Source: Gemmatimonadota bacterium (GTDB taxonomy: Bacteria; Gemmatimonadota; Gemmatimonadetes; Longimicrobiales; Gaopeijiaceae). Taken from it: a stretch of 32,363 nucleotides of DNA. The notes beneath the pieces were generated by a model. That model searched no databases, had not been told where the DNA came from, and saw only the letters and a program-made list of their open reading frames with translations. A program made the translations under genes and the position numbers. The stretch is taken from assembly GCA_022563405.1 (NCBI GenBank), contig JADFNK010000027.1:1-32363 (forward strand), given 5' to 3'. This document shows, in pieces, positions 25,142 through 32,363 of this stretch; position 1 is the first letter of the stretch, and each line of letters begins with the position of its first letter.

Positions 25142-26131
25142 ATGGCCAAGAAAAAGAAACGACGATATAAGGGTGCCGCGAGTGGGAAGCGTGGAGTCGG
25201 ACCGGCGGCGGTGAAGGCAGAGGAGGATTCCAGGGACCAGGACGGTGCCCGGGACCAGGACGGTGCCAGGGACCAGGACGGTGCCAGGAGCCGGGACCCT
25301 GCCGGGGCCCACGAGCGTGGCAAAGCCCAGGACCGTTCCAAGGCTCAGGATCGTACCGGGGCACCAGACCGGGCCGAGGCACCAGACCGGGCCGAGGCCT
25401 CGGGGGGTGCAAAGGAACCCGATGGTGCTTTGGTGGAGTGGACCAAGTCACTCCTCGTGGCCGCTGTGCTGTTCGTGGTGATTCGTACTTTTATTCTACA
25501 GACCTTCGTGATCACGTCTGGGTCTATGGAGGGTGCACTTCTGGTTGGGGACTTCCTGATCGCGAATCGTGCTGCCGTGGGTGTGCGCCTTCCTGGGAGG
25601 ATATGCCCTCCGATCATACCGGTGCCCTGTAGGGGTGCTCGTGTCCCCGGATACTCCTCGGTCCGCCGTGGCGACATTCTGGTTTTTGATCCGCCGCATG
25701 AGCCTGATCTCAAGCTGGTCAAACGCCTTATCGGACTTCCGGGAGATACCGTCTCCATGAAGGACGGTGTGCTTACGCTCAACGGACAGGTTCAGAGCGA
25801 GCCGTACGTCAAACATCAGAACCCGAGGGGCGACGACCCGGACCCGCGGATGACTTGGCAGGCGGAGCATCTGGTCGACGGGATACCGATTGAGACGTAC
25901 CGACCGACACGGGACAACTGGGGACCTCTCGCGATCCCGGAGGACCGGTACTTCATGCTCGGCGACAACCGGGACACATCACTCGATTCCCGCTACTGGG
26001 GACTGCTCGAGGGTTGGCGGCTCGAGGGGCGAGCCTCGTTCATATATTTTTCGTACAACAAGGACTCATTCAGGCCGTTCGCGTGGCTTCGTGAGATCCG
26101 TTTCGGTCGGGTCTTCTCCCGTATACGCTGA
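25142..26131 (+). CDS. lepB: Signal peptidase I with a low-complexity N-terminal extension
   Basis: Membrane serine protease that removes signal peptides from exported proteins. The catalytic pair is Ser128 (ITSGSMEGALLVGD) and Lys194 (LKLVKRLIGLPGD); GDNRDTSLDSRYWG is the late conserved box. A membrane segment spans about 101-119. In front of it lie a lysine/arginine-rich start (AKKKKRRYKG) and about 70 residues of charged repeats, including three RDQDGA units and two APDRAE units. The extension accounts for the total of 329 residues and should be cytoplasmic. It has two cysteines (155 and 163) in an insertion between the two catalytic residues. Its last 66 bases overlap rlmN on the other strand. 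Confidence 0.95.
   Translation: MAKKKKRRYKGAASGKRGVGPAAVKAEEDSRDQDGARDQDGARDQDGARSRDPAGAHERGKAQDRSKAQDRTGAPDRAEAPDRAEASGGAKEPDGALVEWTKSLLVAAVLFVVIRTFILQTFVITSGSMEGALLVGDFLIANRAAVGVRLPGRICPPIIPVPCRGARVPGYSSVRRGDILVFDPPHEPDLKLVKRLIGLPGDTVSMKDGVLTLNGQVQSEPYVKHQNPRGDDPDPRMTWQAEHLVDGIPIETYRPTRDNWGPLAIPEDRYFMLGDNRDTSLDSRYWGLLEGWRLEGRASFIYFSYNKDSFRPFAWLREIRFGRVFSRIR
25233..25286 (+). repeat. 18-bp in-frame tandem repeat in lepB (three copies)
   Basis: Units 25233-25250, 25251-25268 and 25269-25286 are GGGACCAGGACGGTGCCM (M = C or A), encoding RDQDGA-type repeats. A second 18-bp repeat, GCACCAGACCGGGCCGAG, occurs twice soon after (within about 25361-25398). Near identity at the DNA level indicates recent slippage or duplication. 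Confidence 0.9.
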
Positions 26132-27244
26132 GGCCTGAGGGCCTTTCCCGGCGGCTTCATGTGTCACCTCGTCTGTATCCGCTGCGTCACGAGGTTTCAT
26201 CCTGGTGGCCCGAAGCTGGCCGCACGCCGCATCGATGTCCCGCCCGCGTGGTACGCGAACCGCCACAGATACGCCTCGGGCCTCCAACACCGAGCGAAAC
26301 GCCTCGATGCGTTCTCCCCGGCTCGCCGTCCAGTCTTGGTAGGGGATGGGGTTGTAGGGGATCAGGTTCACGAAGGCGTTGACCGTCGCGGCGAGATCGG
26401 CCAGCGCCGGAGCCAAGTGCAGGGCGTCGTTGATCCCTCTTATCATCGTATATTCGAAGGTGATTCTCCGTCCGCCGGCGCGATCGAACCGGATCAGAGC
26501 GGCCATGAGTTCCTCGATGGAGTGTCGCTTCTCGAGGGGAATCAATTGGCTTCGCAGTTCGGACTCCGGCGCGTGCAGGGAGATGGCCAGTCGGAACTGC
26601 TCCTCGCGGTCAGCCAACTCGAGGATGCCGGGAACGACCCCGACGGTCGACACCGTGATCCGCCGCGCCCCGACGCCGTAGCCCTGGTTGAGAATGGTCA
26701 GCGAAGGGTGGAGCGCCTTTCGATTGGCCAGCGGCTCCCCCATTCCCATGTATACGATGTTGGAAATGCGCCCGTAGCCGTTGTCGAGGGCCCACCTCCG
26801 GGAGACTCGGTATTGGGACACGATCTCGCCTGAGGTGAGTTGGCGTTGGAATCCGGCCCAGCCGGTCGCACAGAACGTGCACCCCATCGCGCAGCCCGCC
26901 TGAGACGAAATGCAAAGGGTCAAGCGGTTTGTCGTGGGGATCAGCACAGACTCGATGAGTTCTCCGTCCGCGAGTCTCCAGAGGTGCTTGACGGTCCCGT
27001 CTGAGGAGCGGGATACGGTATCGGCGGTGGGCTCCAAGAGAGAGAACTTGGCGTCTAATGCTTCACGCTCGGCTACCGGAAGATTGGTCATCCCGGCGAT
27101 CGCCGGAACACATTCTTCGAAGACCCACTTCTTGACCTGCTCCACTCGGTACGAGGGTTGGCCCCGGGCGGCAAAATGTTCGGCCAGAGCGGTCTCCACG
27201 TCGTCGGGCGGAAGACCCAGGAGATCCGTTTTCGTGTTGAGCAT
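26066..27244 (-). CDS. rlmN: 23S rRNA (adenine2503-C2)/tRNA (adenine37-C2) methyltransferase RlmN
   Basis: Radical-SAM methyltransferase that modifies A2503 of 23S rRNA and A37 of some tRNAs. The cluster motif C-x3-C-x2-C is Cys118, Cys122 and Cys125 (AGCAMGCTFCATG). Cys341 near the end (DAACGQLR) is the methyl-transferring cysteine. YMGMGEPLAN, STVGVVPGI and SLHAP are family blocks. ATG 27244 is preceded by GAAGGA at eight bases. After the usual end (~345) there is a 47-residue hydrophilic tail, part of which is encoded antisense to the 3' end of lepB (66-bp overlap). Confidence 0.96.
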   Translation of the reverse strand: MLNTKTDLLGLPPDDVETALAEHFAARGQPSYRVEQVKKWVFEECVPAIAGMTNLPVAEREALDAKFSLLEPTADTVSRSSDGTVKHLWRLADGELIESVLIPTTNRLTLCISSQAGCAMGCTFCATGWAGFQRQLTSGEIVSQYRVSRRWALDNGYGRISNIVYMGMGEPLANRKALHPSLTILNQGYGVGARRITVSTVGVVPGILELADREEQFRLAISLHAPESELRSQLIPLEKRHSIEELMAALIRFDRAGGRRITFEYTMIRGINDALHLAPALADLAATVNAFVNLIPYNPIPYQDWTASRGERIEAFRSVLEARGVSVAVRVPRGRDIDAACGQLRATRMKPRDAADTDEVTHEAAGKGPQASAYTGEDPTETDLTKPRERPE

Positions 27245-27493
27245 GGATGGTGTCCTTCGGGCCGGAGCCGCCCGATCGGTTCGGTAAGGACTCGGTGGTC
27301 ACCGTACGGCCGTGAACCGAGAAGATAACGCCATCCACGACGTGGCCCACTGTACTTCTTCACAGCACTTCCAGAGGTACGACGATTTCTTGTATCGCCC
27401 AGATGCCAGGGTTAGACTTGAAGCGTTCCCAATGTAAATTGAAGGTTGTTCAACAGGAGGGCCGGTACTGTATCCTCTTTCCAACAATCGGTG
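27245..27493. other. Intergenic region between divergent rlmN and the VanZ-like gene
   Basis: About 250 bp and the largest gap in the window. It must hold the rlmN promoter and probably that of the VanZ-like and aspS genes. A TTGTTC (27446-27451) followed 17 bases later by TGTATC is a weak candidate only. No RNA gene, terminator hairpin or supported small ORF was seen. Confidence 0.4.
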
Positions 27494-27892
27494 ATGGGTT
27501 GGGTTCTAGGCTGGGGGCCGGCCGCTTTCTGGGCGGCGGTCCTCTTTTTGTTGAGCGAGCTGCCGGGGACGGGCGCCGGTCTTCCGGCCGGTACGGACAA
27601 GTGGGTTCACGGAGGTCTGTATTTGATTCTGGGCCTTTCTCTTGCATGGGGTAAGACGAGGACCGGATCCGGCGTCCCGGCGGTCCTGCTCCTACTCATA
27701 GGCGTGGGGTACGGCGCGCTGGATGAATGGCATCAGAGTTTTGTTCCGGGTCGGGACGTCAGCGTGGGGGATTGGGTGGCGGACAGCGCAGGCGTGATGA
27801 TCGGCTTGCTGTTGTTCTCGGGCTTTTCCTCTCGGTTCCGCGTTGATAAGCGGTCGCCGAGCCAAGGCACTACAACAACGGGTTCAGCGTAA
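27494..27892 (+). CDS. VanZ-like membrane protein
   Basis: Small integral membrane protein (132 residues from ATG 27494) of the VanZ-like family. Predicted hydrophobic helices lie near 8-23, 36-50, 58-75 and 95-110. The signature is WVHGGLYLILGLSL, then ALDEWHQSFVPGRDVSVGDWVADSAGVMIG. VanZ confers low-level teicoplanin resistance in enterococci, but the function of most relatives is unknown and no resistance is inferred here. The start is uncertain: GTG 27491 and TTG 27446 are in frame and none has a ribosome site. It is followed by aspS after six bases. Confidence 0.8.
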   Translation: MGWVLGWGPAAFWAAVLFLLSELPGTGAGLPAGTDKWVHGGLYLILGLSLAWGKTRTGSGVPAVLLLLIGVGYGALDEWHQSFVPGRDVSVGDWVADSAGVMIGLLLFSGFSSRFRVDKRSPSQGTTTTGSA

Positions 27893-27898
27893 CTGACC

Positions 27899-29737
27899 AT
27901 GAACCAGATCGATATCGAACGGACCGCATTTCGCTCTCGGATGGTGGGAGGCATACGCTCCGATGACGAAGGGGCCGAAGTGAAGTTGGCCGGCTGGGTT
28001 CACCGCCGCAGAGATCTCGGCGGGTTGGTCTTCCTCGATCTTCGCGACCGAAGTGGACTCGTCCAGGTTTCCCTTGGGCCGGATTGGACCGATGCGGCCT
28101 CGCTCGAGCTCGCCCACCAGCTTGGGGCCGAGGATGTCGTCACCGTTGTTGGTTCCGTCGTGGTTCGGCCAGGTGAGAACTGGAACAGGGAGATCCCTAC
28201 GGGGGAAATCGAGGTCCGCGCGTCGGTTCTGCGTCGCTTGACCAATGCCGACACGCCGGCCATCCCCGTGTACCGTGGGCCCGAGGATGAATTACCGTCG
28301 GAGGAGCTCCGGCTGAAACATCGTGTGCTGGATCTCCGCCGAACCGAGCTTCAGGAGAATCTCCAGCTCCGGCACCGGCTGATTCTCGCCTGCAGGAATT
28401 ACATGGACGGGCTGGGGTTCATCGAAATCGAGACTCCGATTCTGACCAAGCCCACCCCCGAGGGCGCCCGCGACTATTTGGTCCCTAGCCGCTTGCACCA
28501 CGGAGAGTTCTACGCGCTGCCGCAGAGTCCGCAGATCTATAAACAGCTCTGTATGGTGGCCGGCTTCGATCGTTATTTTCAGATCGCGCGGTGCTTCCGG
28601 GACGAGGATTTGAGGGCGGACCGGCAGCCCGAGTTCACTCAGATCGATGTCGAGGCGTCCTTCGTGGATCCCGACGATATCCTCGGGTGGATGGAAGGAC
28701 TCATGGTTGTCCTCGCTGCGGAGGCGCCTCGCATTCAGGCGCAGGCGCCCTTCACGCGGATGACCCATGCCGAGGCGCTGGAGCGTTACGGGACCGACCG
28801 TCCCGATCTCCGTTACGGCCTGGAGATCCAGGACTGGACGACTGCGCTGGTAAGGCTCGACGCGCCGGTGTTCGCAGCCGCGGTTGCGGGGGGAGGGCGC
28901 GTCCGGGGGCTCCTGCTCGAGGGCGGTGCGACGCTCTCGCGAAAACAGATCGAGGCGATCGAAGGCCACGCCAAGGCAACAGGCGCACCTGGGCTGCTTT
29001 GGGCGAAGCGTACGGACGACGGAGGGTCGGGCTCGCTCGCCCGCTTCATGGACGACGAGGCGTATCAAGAGTTGGGCATGAACCCCGGCGACCTCGTGCT
29101 CGTTGCGGCCGGGAGCGACGCGATGACCTCGCCGGCGCTTTCCGCGGCGAGGTTGGCCGCGATCGAGGCGTTGGAAATCCCCGAGGAACGCGAGCACGCT
29201 TGGTTGTGGGTCGTGGACTTTCCGGTCTTCGAAGAGGGGCCCGATGGCACGTTGACGGCGAACCACCATCCGTTCGTCATGCCTCATCCGGAAGACGAGG
29301 ACCAACTCGAGACGGAGCCCCTTGGTGTGCGTGGGCTGGCCTACGACTTGGTGTTCAATGGCGTCGAGCTCGGCTCGGGTAGCATCCGTAACCACGATCC
29401 GGAGATCCAGCGCCGGATCCTTCGCCTGCTCGGCATGGATGACGCCGAGATCGACCGGAAATTCGGGTTTCTGTTGAACGCCCTCTCCTCGGGTGCGCCG
29501 CCTCACGGGGGAGTGGCGTTCGGTGTGGATCGGCTGGTCGCGCTTTTTGTCGGTGCCGCGAGCCTGAGAGAGGTCATCGCCTTTCCCAAGACGACCGCCG
29601 CTCGCGCCCTTTACGAGGGCGCGCCGACCGCGCTGGACGCCGACGATCTAGCCGGGCTGGGCCTGTCCTTGACGGCTGCGGTCAGCCAGGACGGCTCCGC
29701 GGAAGAGAGCGGATCTCAGGTGGAGCCGACCGAGTGA
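27899..29737 (+). CDS. aspS: Aspartyl-tRNA synthetase (bacterial type)
   Basis: Class IIb synthetase charging tRNA-Asp. The N-terminal anticodon-binding OB-fold has LAGWVHRRRDLGGLVFLDLRDR. Motif 2 is YFQIARCFRDEDLRADRQPEFTQ by position around residue 225, and motif 3 is GGVAFGVDRLVALF near 540. The region around 290-420 is the bacteria-specific GAD insertion. The Leu in RRRDLGG matches the E. coli discriminating enzyme at that position, but whether it also charges tRNA-Asn is not decided here. At 612 residues it is slightly longer than usual because of a polar C-terminal tail. ATG 27899 has no clear Shine-Dalgarno sequence. Confidence 0.97.
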   Translation: MNQIDIERTAFRSRMVGGIRSDDEGAEVKLAGWVHRRRDLGGLVFLDLRDRSGLVQVSLGPDWTDAASLELAHQLGAEDVVTVVGSVVVRPGENWNREIPTGEIEVRASVLRRLTNADTPAIPVYRGPEDELPSEELRLKHRVLDLRRTELQENLQLRHRLILACRNYMDGLGFIEIETPILTKPTPEGARDYLVPSRLHHGEFYALPQSPQIYKQLCMVAGFDRYFQIARCFRDEDLRADRQPEFTQIDVEASFVDPDDILGWMEGLMVVLAAEAPRIQAQAPFTRMTHAEALERYGTDRPDLRYGLEIQDWTTALVRLDAPVFAAAVAGGGRVRGLLLEGGATLSRKQIEAIEGHAKATGAPGLLWAKRTDDGGSGSLARFMDDEAYQELGMNPGDLVLVAAGSDAMTSPALSAARLAAIEALEIPEEREHAWLWVVDFPVFEEGPDGTLTANHHPFVMPHPEDEDQLETEPLGVRGLAYDLVFNGVELGSGSIRNHDPEIQRRILRLLGMDDAEIDRKFGFLLNALSSGAPPHGGVAFGVDRLVALFVGAASLREVIAFPKTTAARALYEGAPTALDADDLAGLGLSLTAAVSQDGSAEESGSQVEPTE

Positions 29738-29750
29738 GCGAGGCTCAAGC

Positions 29751-30749
29751 ATGACCTCAGGGGAAACGTCGCCAGGTGAGAGCACGATGGTGGAACACCG
29801 GCTCGATGCCGAAGGAGTCGATCCGCTGCTCCTGACGGGTGCGAACGACGCCAACATGCGGGAAGTCGCGAGTTTGTTTGACGTTCGGCTCGTGCTTCGA
29901 GGGGACCACCTCATCTTGTCTGGTGAGCTGGCGGCGGTGGAGAAGGCCGTTCCCTTGGTCCAGTATCTGATCGAATTGTCCCGTCTGCGGACGCCGTTCG
30001 ACCGGAACGACATCGCTCGTTTTGCGGAGGGTCTGGCGGTGCACGGTCCGAAGGCCGTCGTTTCACCCGAAGCGGATCTCCAGGTCGCGCTCCCAGGCTC
30101 CAGAAAAGTGATCCGCCCCAAGTCGGAGGGACAGCGCAGGTACGTGAAGGCGATCAGAGAGAACGACGTCGTCATCGCCATCGGGCCCGCCGGGACCGGA
30201 AAGACGTATCTCGCGGTCGCCCTTGCCCTGGACGCCCTCTACAAGAAGCGCGTACGGCGCATTGTCCTGGCCCGGCCGGCCGTTGAGGCGGGTGAGAGCC
30301 TCGGCTTCCTTCCGGGGGACTTGCAGGAGAAGGTCGATCCTTACCTGAGGCCTCTGTATGACGCCCTGGAGGACATGATGCCTTCCGATCGGGTCCGGAA
30401 GGCGCTAGAGGATCTGACCATAGAGATCGCGCCGCTGGCCTATATGCGTGGCCGTACTCTCGACGATGCCTTCGTGATCCTGGATGAGGCCCAGAATTCC
30501 ACGACGGCACAGATGAAGATGTTTCTGACGCGGCTCGGGTTGAATTCCCAGGTGGTGATCACGGGAGACAAGACGCAGATCGACCTCCCGCGCAAGGAGG
30601 ATTCGGGCCTGCTTCAGGTGGAGGCCATTCTACGTGGTGTCGAGGGTATCGAATTCATTTATCTGGACGACACGGACGTCATACGGCATCGTCTTGTGAA
30701 GGACATCATTCGGGCGTATGCCCGTTCGGATTCGGAGGAAGGCGAGTGA
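29751..30749 (+). CDS. phoH: PhoH-like ATPase
   Basis: P-loop ATPase of the PhoH/YbeZ family, linked to RNA metabolism and ribosome maturation through YbeY. An N-terminal KH-like region (about 20-95) precedes Walker A GPAGTGKT (145-152), ARPAVEAGESLGFLPG and the Walker B stretch FVILDEAQN (~241-249). MKMFLTRLG and VITGDKTQIDLP follow. The 332 residues are normal. ATG 29751 lies 13 bases after aspS. The stop overlaps the next gene as GTGA. The order phoH, 7TM-HD gene, then often ybeY is widespread; ybeY would lie beyond the edge. Confidence 0.95.
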   Translation: MTSGETSPGESTMVEHRLDAEGVDPLLLTGANDANMREVASLFDVRLVLRGDHLILSGELAAVEKAVPLVQYLIELSRLRTPFDRNDIARFAEGLAVHGPKAVVSPEADLQVALPGSRKVIRPKSEGQRRYVKAIRENDVVIAIGPAGTGKTYLAVALALDALYKKRVRRIVLARPAVEAGESLGFLPGDLQEKVDPYLRPLYDALEDMMPSDRVRKALEDLTIEIAPLAYMRGRTLDDAFVILDEAQNSTTAQMKMFLTRLGLNSQVVITGDKTQIDLPRKEDSGLLQVEAILRGVEGIEFIYLDDTDVIRHRLVKDIIRAYARSDSEEGE

Positions 30750-32363
30750 CCCGGGACAGCCTCTCCACATACGGTGTTGGCGGCGAAGCGCAGCCGGACC
30801 ACAAGCGCCCGGTCTGGCCGGACGGAGTCGTGTACCATGGCTCGCGCCTGCTGCTCCTGGTTGTATTAGCTGGGGTGATCACCGCGCTCTTCGTCCCGCT
30901 GGGAAGGGCCACACTCGGCCAATATGAATTACGGGACGTGCTTACCGAGCCCGTCATTGCCGAGGTGGACTTCACAATATTGAAGTCGCCGGAGGATCTG
31001 TCGCGGCAGAGGGCGGCCGCAGCCAGCGGTATACCCCCCACGTTCAACTACAGGCCCGAGGTCGGCGATAGCATGGCCGTCCAGCTCGGGATGTTCTTCG
31101 AGCGACTCGACTCAGTCGCTTTAGAGGGCGATTCGGAGATGCTACGCGCGCATTTGGGCGACGAGTCTGTCGTCGCCAGTCCGCAGCAAGCGATTCTCCT
31201 CATGGACGAGCCAACCCGCCGGCGCCTGGAAACGATCTCTGTCTCCGGCGTCCTGGAATACGCCGAGATTGGCGTGATCGATTTCAACGATGAAGCCCAG
31301 CTCAACCACCAGAGTGTCCGGATTCAGGACCCGGGGGCGGACGACCGCCGCACGATGTCCAGTGCCGAGGTTCTGACCGGAGAAGAGCTCGTTGCCCGGA
31401 TCGTACGCGACCTAAACGAGCTTGAAACGACTAGCACCGAACTCAGCGATCTGCTTCGTCTGATCGTCATCAAACACACCGCCTATTCTCTCGCGTTCGA
31501 CGCGGAGGTCACCGGGTCCGAGCGTGAGGCTGCCCGGCAGACGGTTCCCACGTCGATCGGAAACGTGGTCCAGCAGGAGGCGGTCGTTCGGGCGAACGAG
31601 CGCCTCACGGAGGGGGATCTGGCGCGCTTGAGAGCATACGAGACGGAGCTACTTACGCAAAACCGGCTCGAGGAGCCGGGCCTCCAATTCGGGCTCGTCC
31701 TCGGGCAGTTCCTCCTGAATTTGTCGCTCCTTGCGGTGTTCGCGGCGCTCGTCTTTTTCCTACGGCCGATGATCTACGGATCTCTGCGGTGGTTGCTTCT
31801 ACAGGCGGCTCTGGTGGTAGTCTACTTCGTCGTGGCTCGGGTCGTCGCGACGTACGATTGGCCGGCCGAGTTGTTGCCGGTGGCGTTCGTCGTTCTGGCG
31901 CTGGCGGTTCTTTGGGATTCCAGAATCGCGTTGGTGATGGCACTTGTCCTGGCGGGTCTCACGGTCGCTCAGCGTCCGTTCGCGGAGTTGGACACGCTGT
32001 TTCCGGTCATGGTAGCTGGCGCCGCGGCGGCCATGTGCGTCCGGGTTGTCCGGCGCAGGGCACAGACGTTGGTATTTGTTGCGATCATCGCGGGAGCCTA
32101 CGCGGTGACACTCCTGGCGTTGAGCCTGGTGGGAGAGCGTTCCGCGATGGATTTCGCCGGTTCGATGGCGTGGGCCGGCGGAAATGCGGCGGTGAGCGCG
32201 ATCCTCGCGATGGGCCTCGTGCCCGTGTTCGAGTGGTTCACGGGGATCACGACCGACCAGACACTCCTCGAATGGGCGGATCCGAACGCACCCCTCCTGC
32301 GTCGCCTCTCTCTAGAAGCCCCAGGTACGTATGCGCATACGATCAATGTGGCCAATCTTGCGG
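30746..32363 (+). CDS. PgpH/YqfF-type 7TM-HD protein (3' truncated by the window)
   Basis: The frame opens with GTG 30746, overlapping the phoH TGA and preceded by GGAGGAAGG, and stays open to the right edge (539 codons). An N-terminal membrane helix (about 34-51) is followed by ~255 extracytoplasmic residues of the 7TMR-HD extracellular type (PVIAEVDFTILKSPEDL, ASGIPPTFNYRP, VVQQEAVVRANERLT). A block of membrane helices (about 305-500) comes next, then FTGITTDQTLLEWADPNAPLLRRLSLEAPGTY, given by position near 500-530, which opens the HD domain. PgpH of this family degrades cyclic di-AMP; the HD residues themselves are beyond the edge, so activity cannot be checked. Confidence 0.93.
   Translation, partial: MTRDSLSTYGVGGEAQPDHKRPVWPDGVVYHGSRLLLLVVLAGVITALFVPLGRATLGQYELRDVLTEPVIAEVDFTILKSPEDLSRQRAAAASGIPPTFNYRPEVGDSMAVQLGMFFERLDSVALEGDSEMLRAHLGDESVVASPQQAILLMDEPTRRRLETISVSGVLEYAEIGVIDFNDEAQLNHQSVRIQDPGADDRRTMSSAEVLTGEELVARIVRDLNELETTSTELSDLLRLIVIKHTAYSLAFDAEVTGSEREAARQTVPTSIGNVVQQEAVVRANERLTEGDLARLRAYETELLTQNRLEEPGLQFGLVLGQFLLNLSLLAVFAALVFFLRPMIYGSLRWLLLQAALVVVYFVVARVVATYDWPAELLPVAFVVLALAVLWDSRIALVMALVLAGLTVAQRPFAELDTLFPVMVAGAAAAMCVRVVRRRAQTLVFVAIIAGAYAVTLLALSLVGERSAMDFAGSMAWAGGNAAVSAILAMGLVPVFEWFTGITTDQTLLEWADPNAPLLRRLSLEAPGTYAHTINVANLA

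Noticed and set aside
27245..27493. A tRNA or small RNA gene in the rlmN/VanZ gap
   Set aside because: No cloverleaf elements such as a GTTCNANNC T-loop with a matching acceptor stem, and no strong terminator hairpin, were found by eye.
28292..29506. A 404-codon open frame antisense to aspS
   Set aside because: It lies entirely within a well-matched aspS frame, its translation matches no family I recognise, and long antisense frames are common in GC-rich genes.

Overview
The window is GC-rich bacterial chromosome: about 30 tightly packed housekeeping genes with frequent GTG/TTG starts and 4-base ATGA or GTGA overlaps. No rRNA, tRNA, CRISPR array, transposase or phage gene was seen. The gene set and style fit the phylum Gemmatimonadota or a close relative: a Bacillus-type PurS/PurQ/small-PurL system, LexA with an Ala-Gly cleavage site, a HEAT/HD-GYP pair, a YqeK-like HD protein beside a LytR_C protein, NFACT, and phoH followed by a 7TM-HD protein. 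That placement is an inference from style, not from a marker gene.

Layout. Positions 1-1687 (+) hold the 3' end of a ComEC/Rec2 DNA-uptake gene and a class I fructose-1,6-bisphosphatase. Positions 1755-13543 (-) hold eleven consecutive genes read right to left: truA, a small transaldolase, an HtrA-like lipoprotein protease, purB, purC, psd, pssA, purS, purQ, purL and purF. Purine synthesis genes therefore enclose the two-step phosphatidylethanolamine pathway (PssA then Psd). Positions 13570-22258 (+) hold a tryptophan cluster (trpD, trpC, trpF, trpB, trpA). It is interrupted by lexA on the opposite strand between trpD and trpC, and by a HEAT-repeat gene plus an HD-GYP gene between trpB and trpA. 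trpE and trpG are not in the window. Positions 22242-27892 hold an NFACT/RqcH-like gene (-), a YqeK-like HD hydrolase, a membrane-anchored LytR_C protein and signal peptidase I (+), rlmN (-) and a VanZ-like membrane protein (+). Positions 27899-32363 (+) hold aspS, phoH and the start of a PgpH/YqfF-type 7TM-HD gene that runs off the right edge.

The least ordinary features are two. First, the HEAT and HD-GYP proteins encoded inside the trp cluster appear to share a homologous N-terminal domain, which suggests a paired c-di-GMP-related module. Second, short tandem duplications (about 11-24 bp) recur at gene boundaries. One splits an apparently ancestral ATGA trpC/trpF overlap, one duplicates the fbp stop codon in frame, one triplicates the segment beginning at the HD-GYP stop codon, and one repeats the htrA start-codon segment. 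The same kind of duplication inside reading frames has built low-complexity tails in the HEAT protein and signal peptidase I. Convergent gene pairs overlap or nearly touch, and no intrinsic terminator was seen at any of them.
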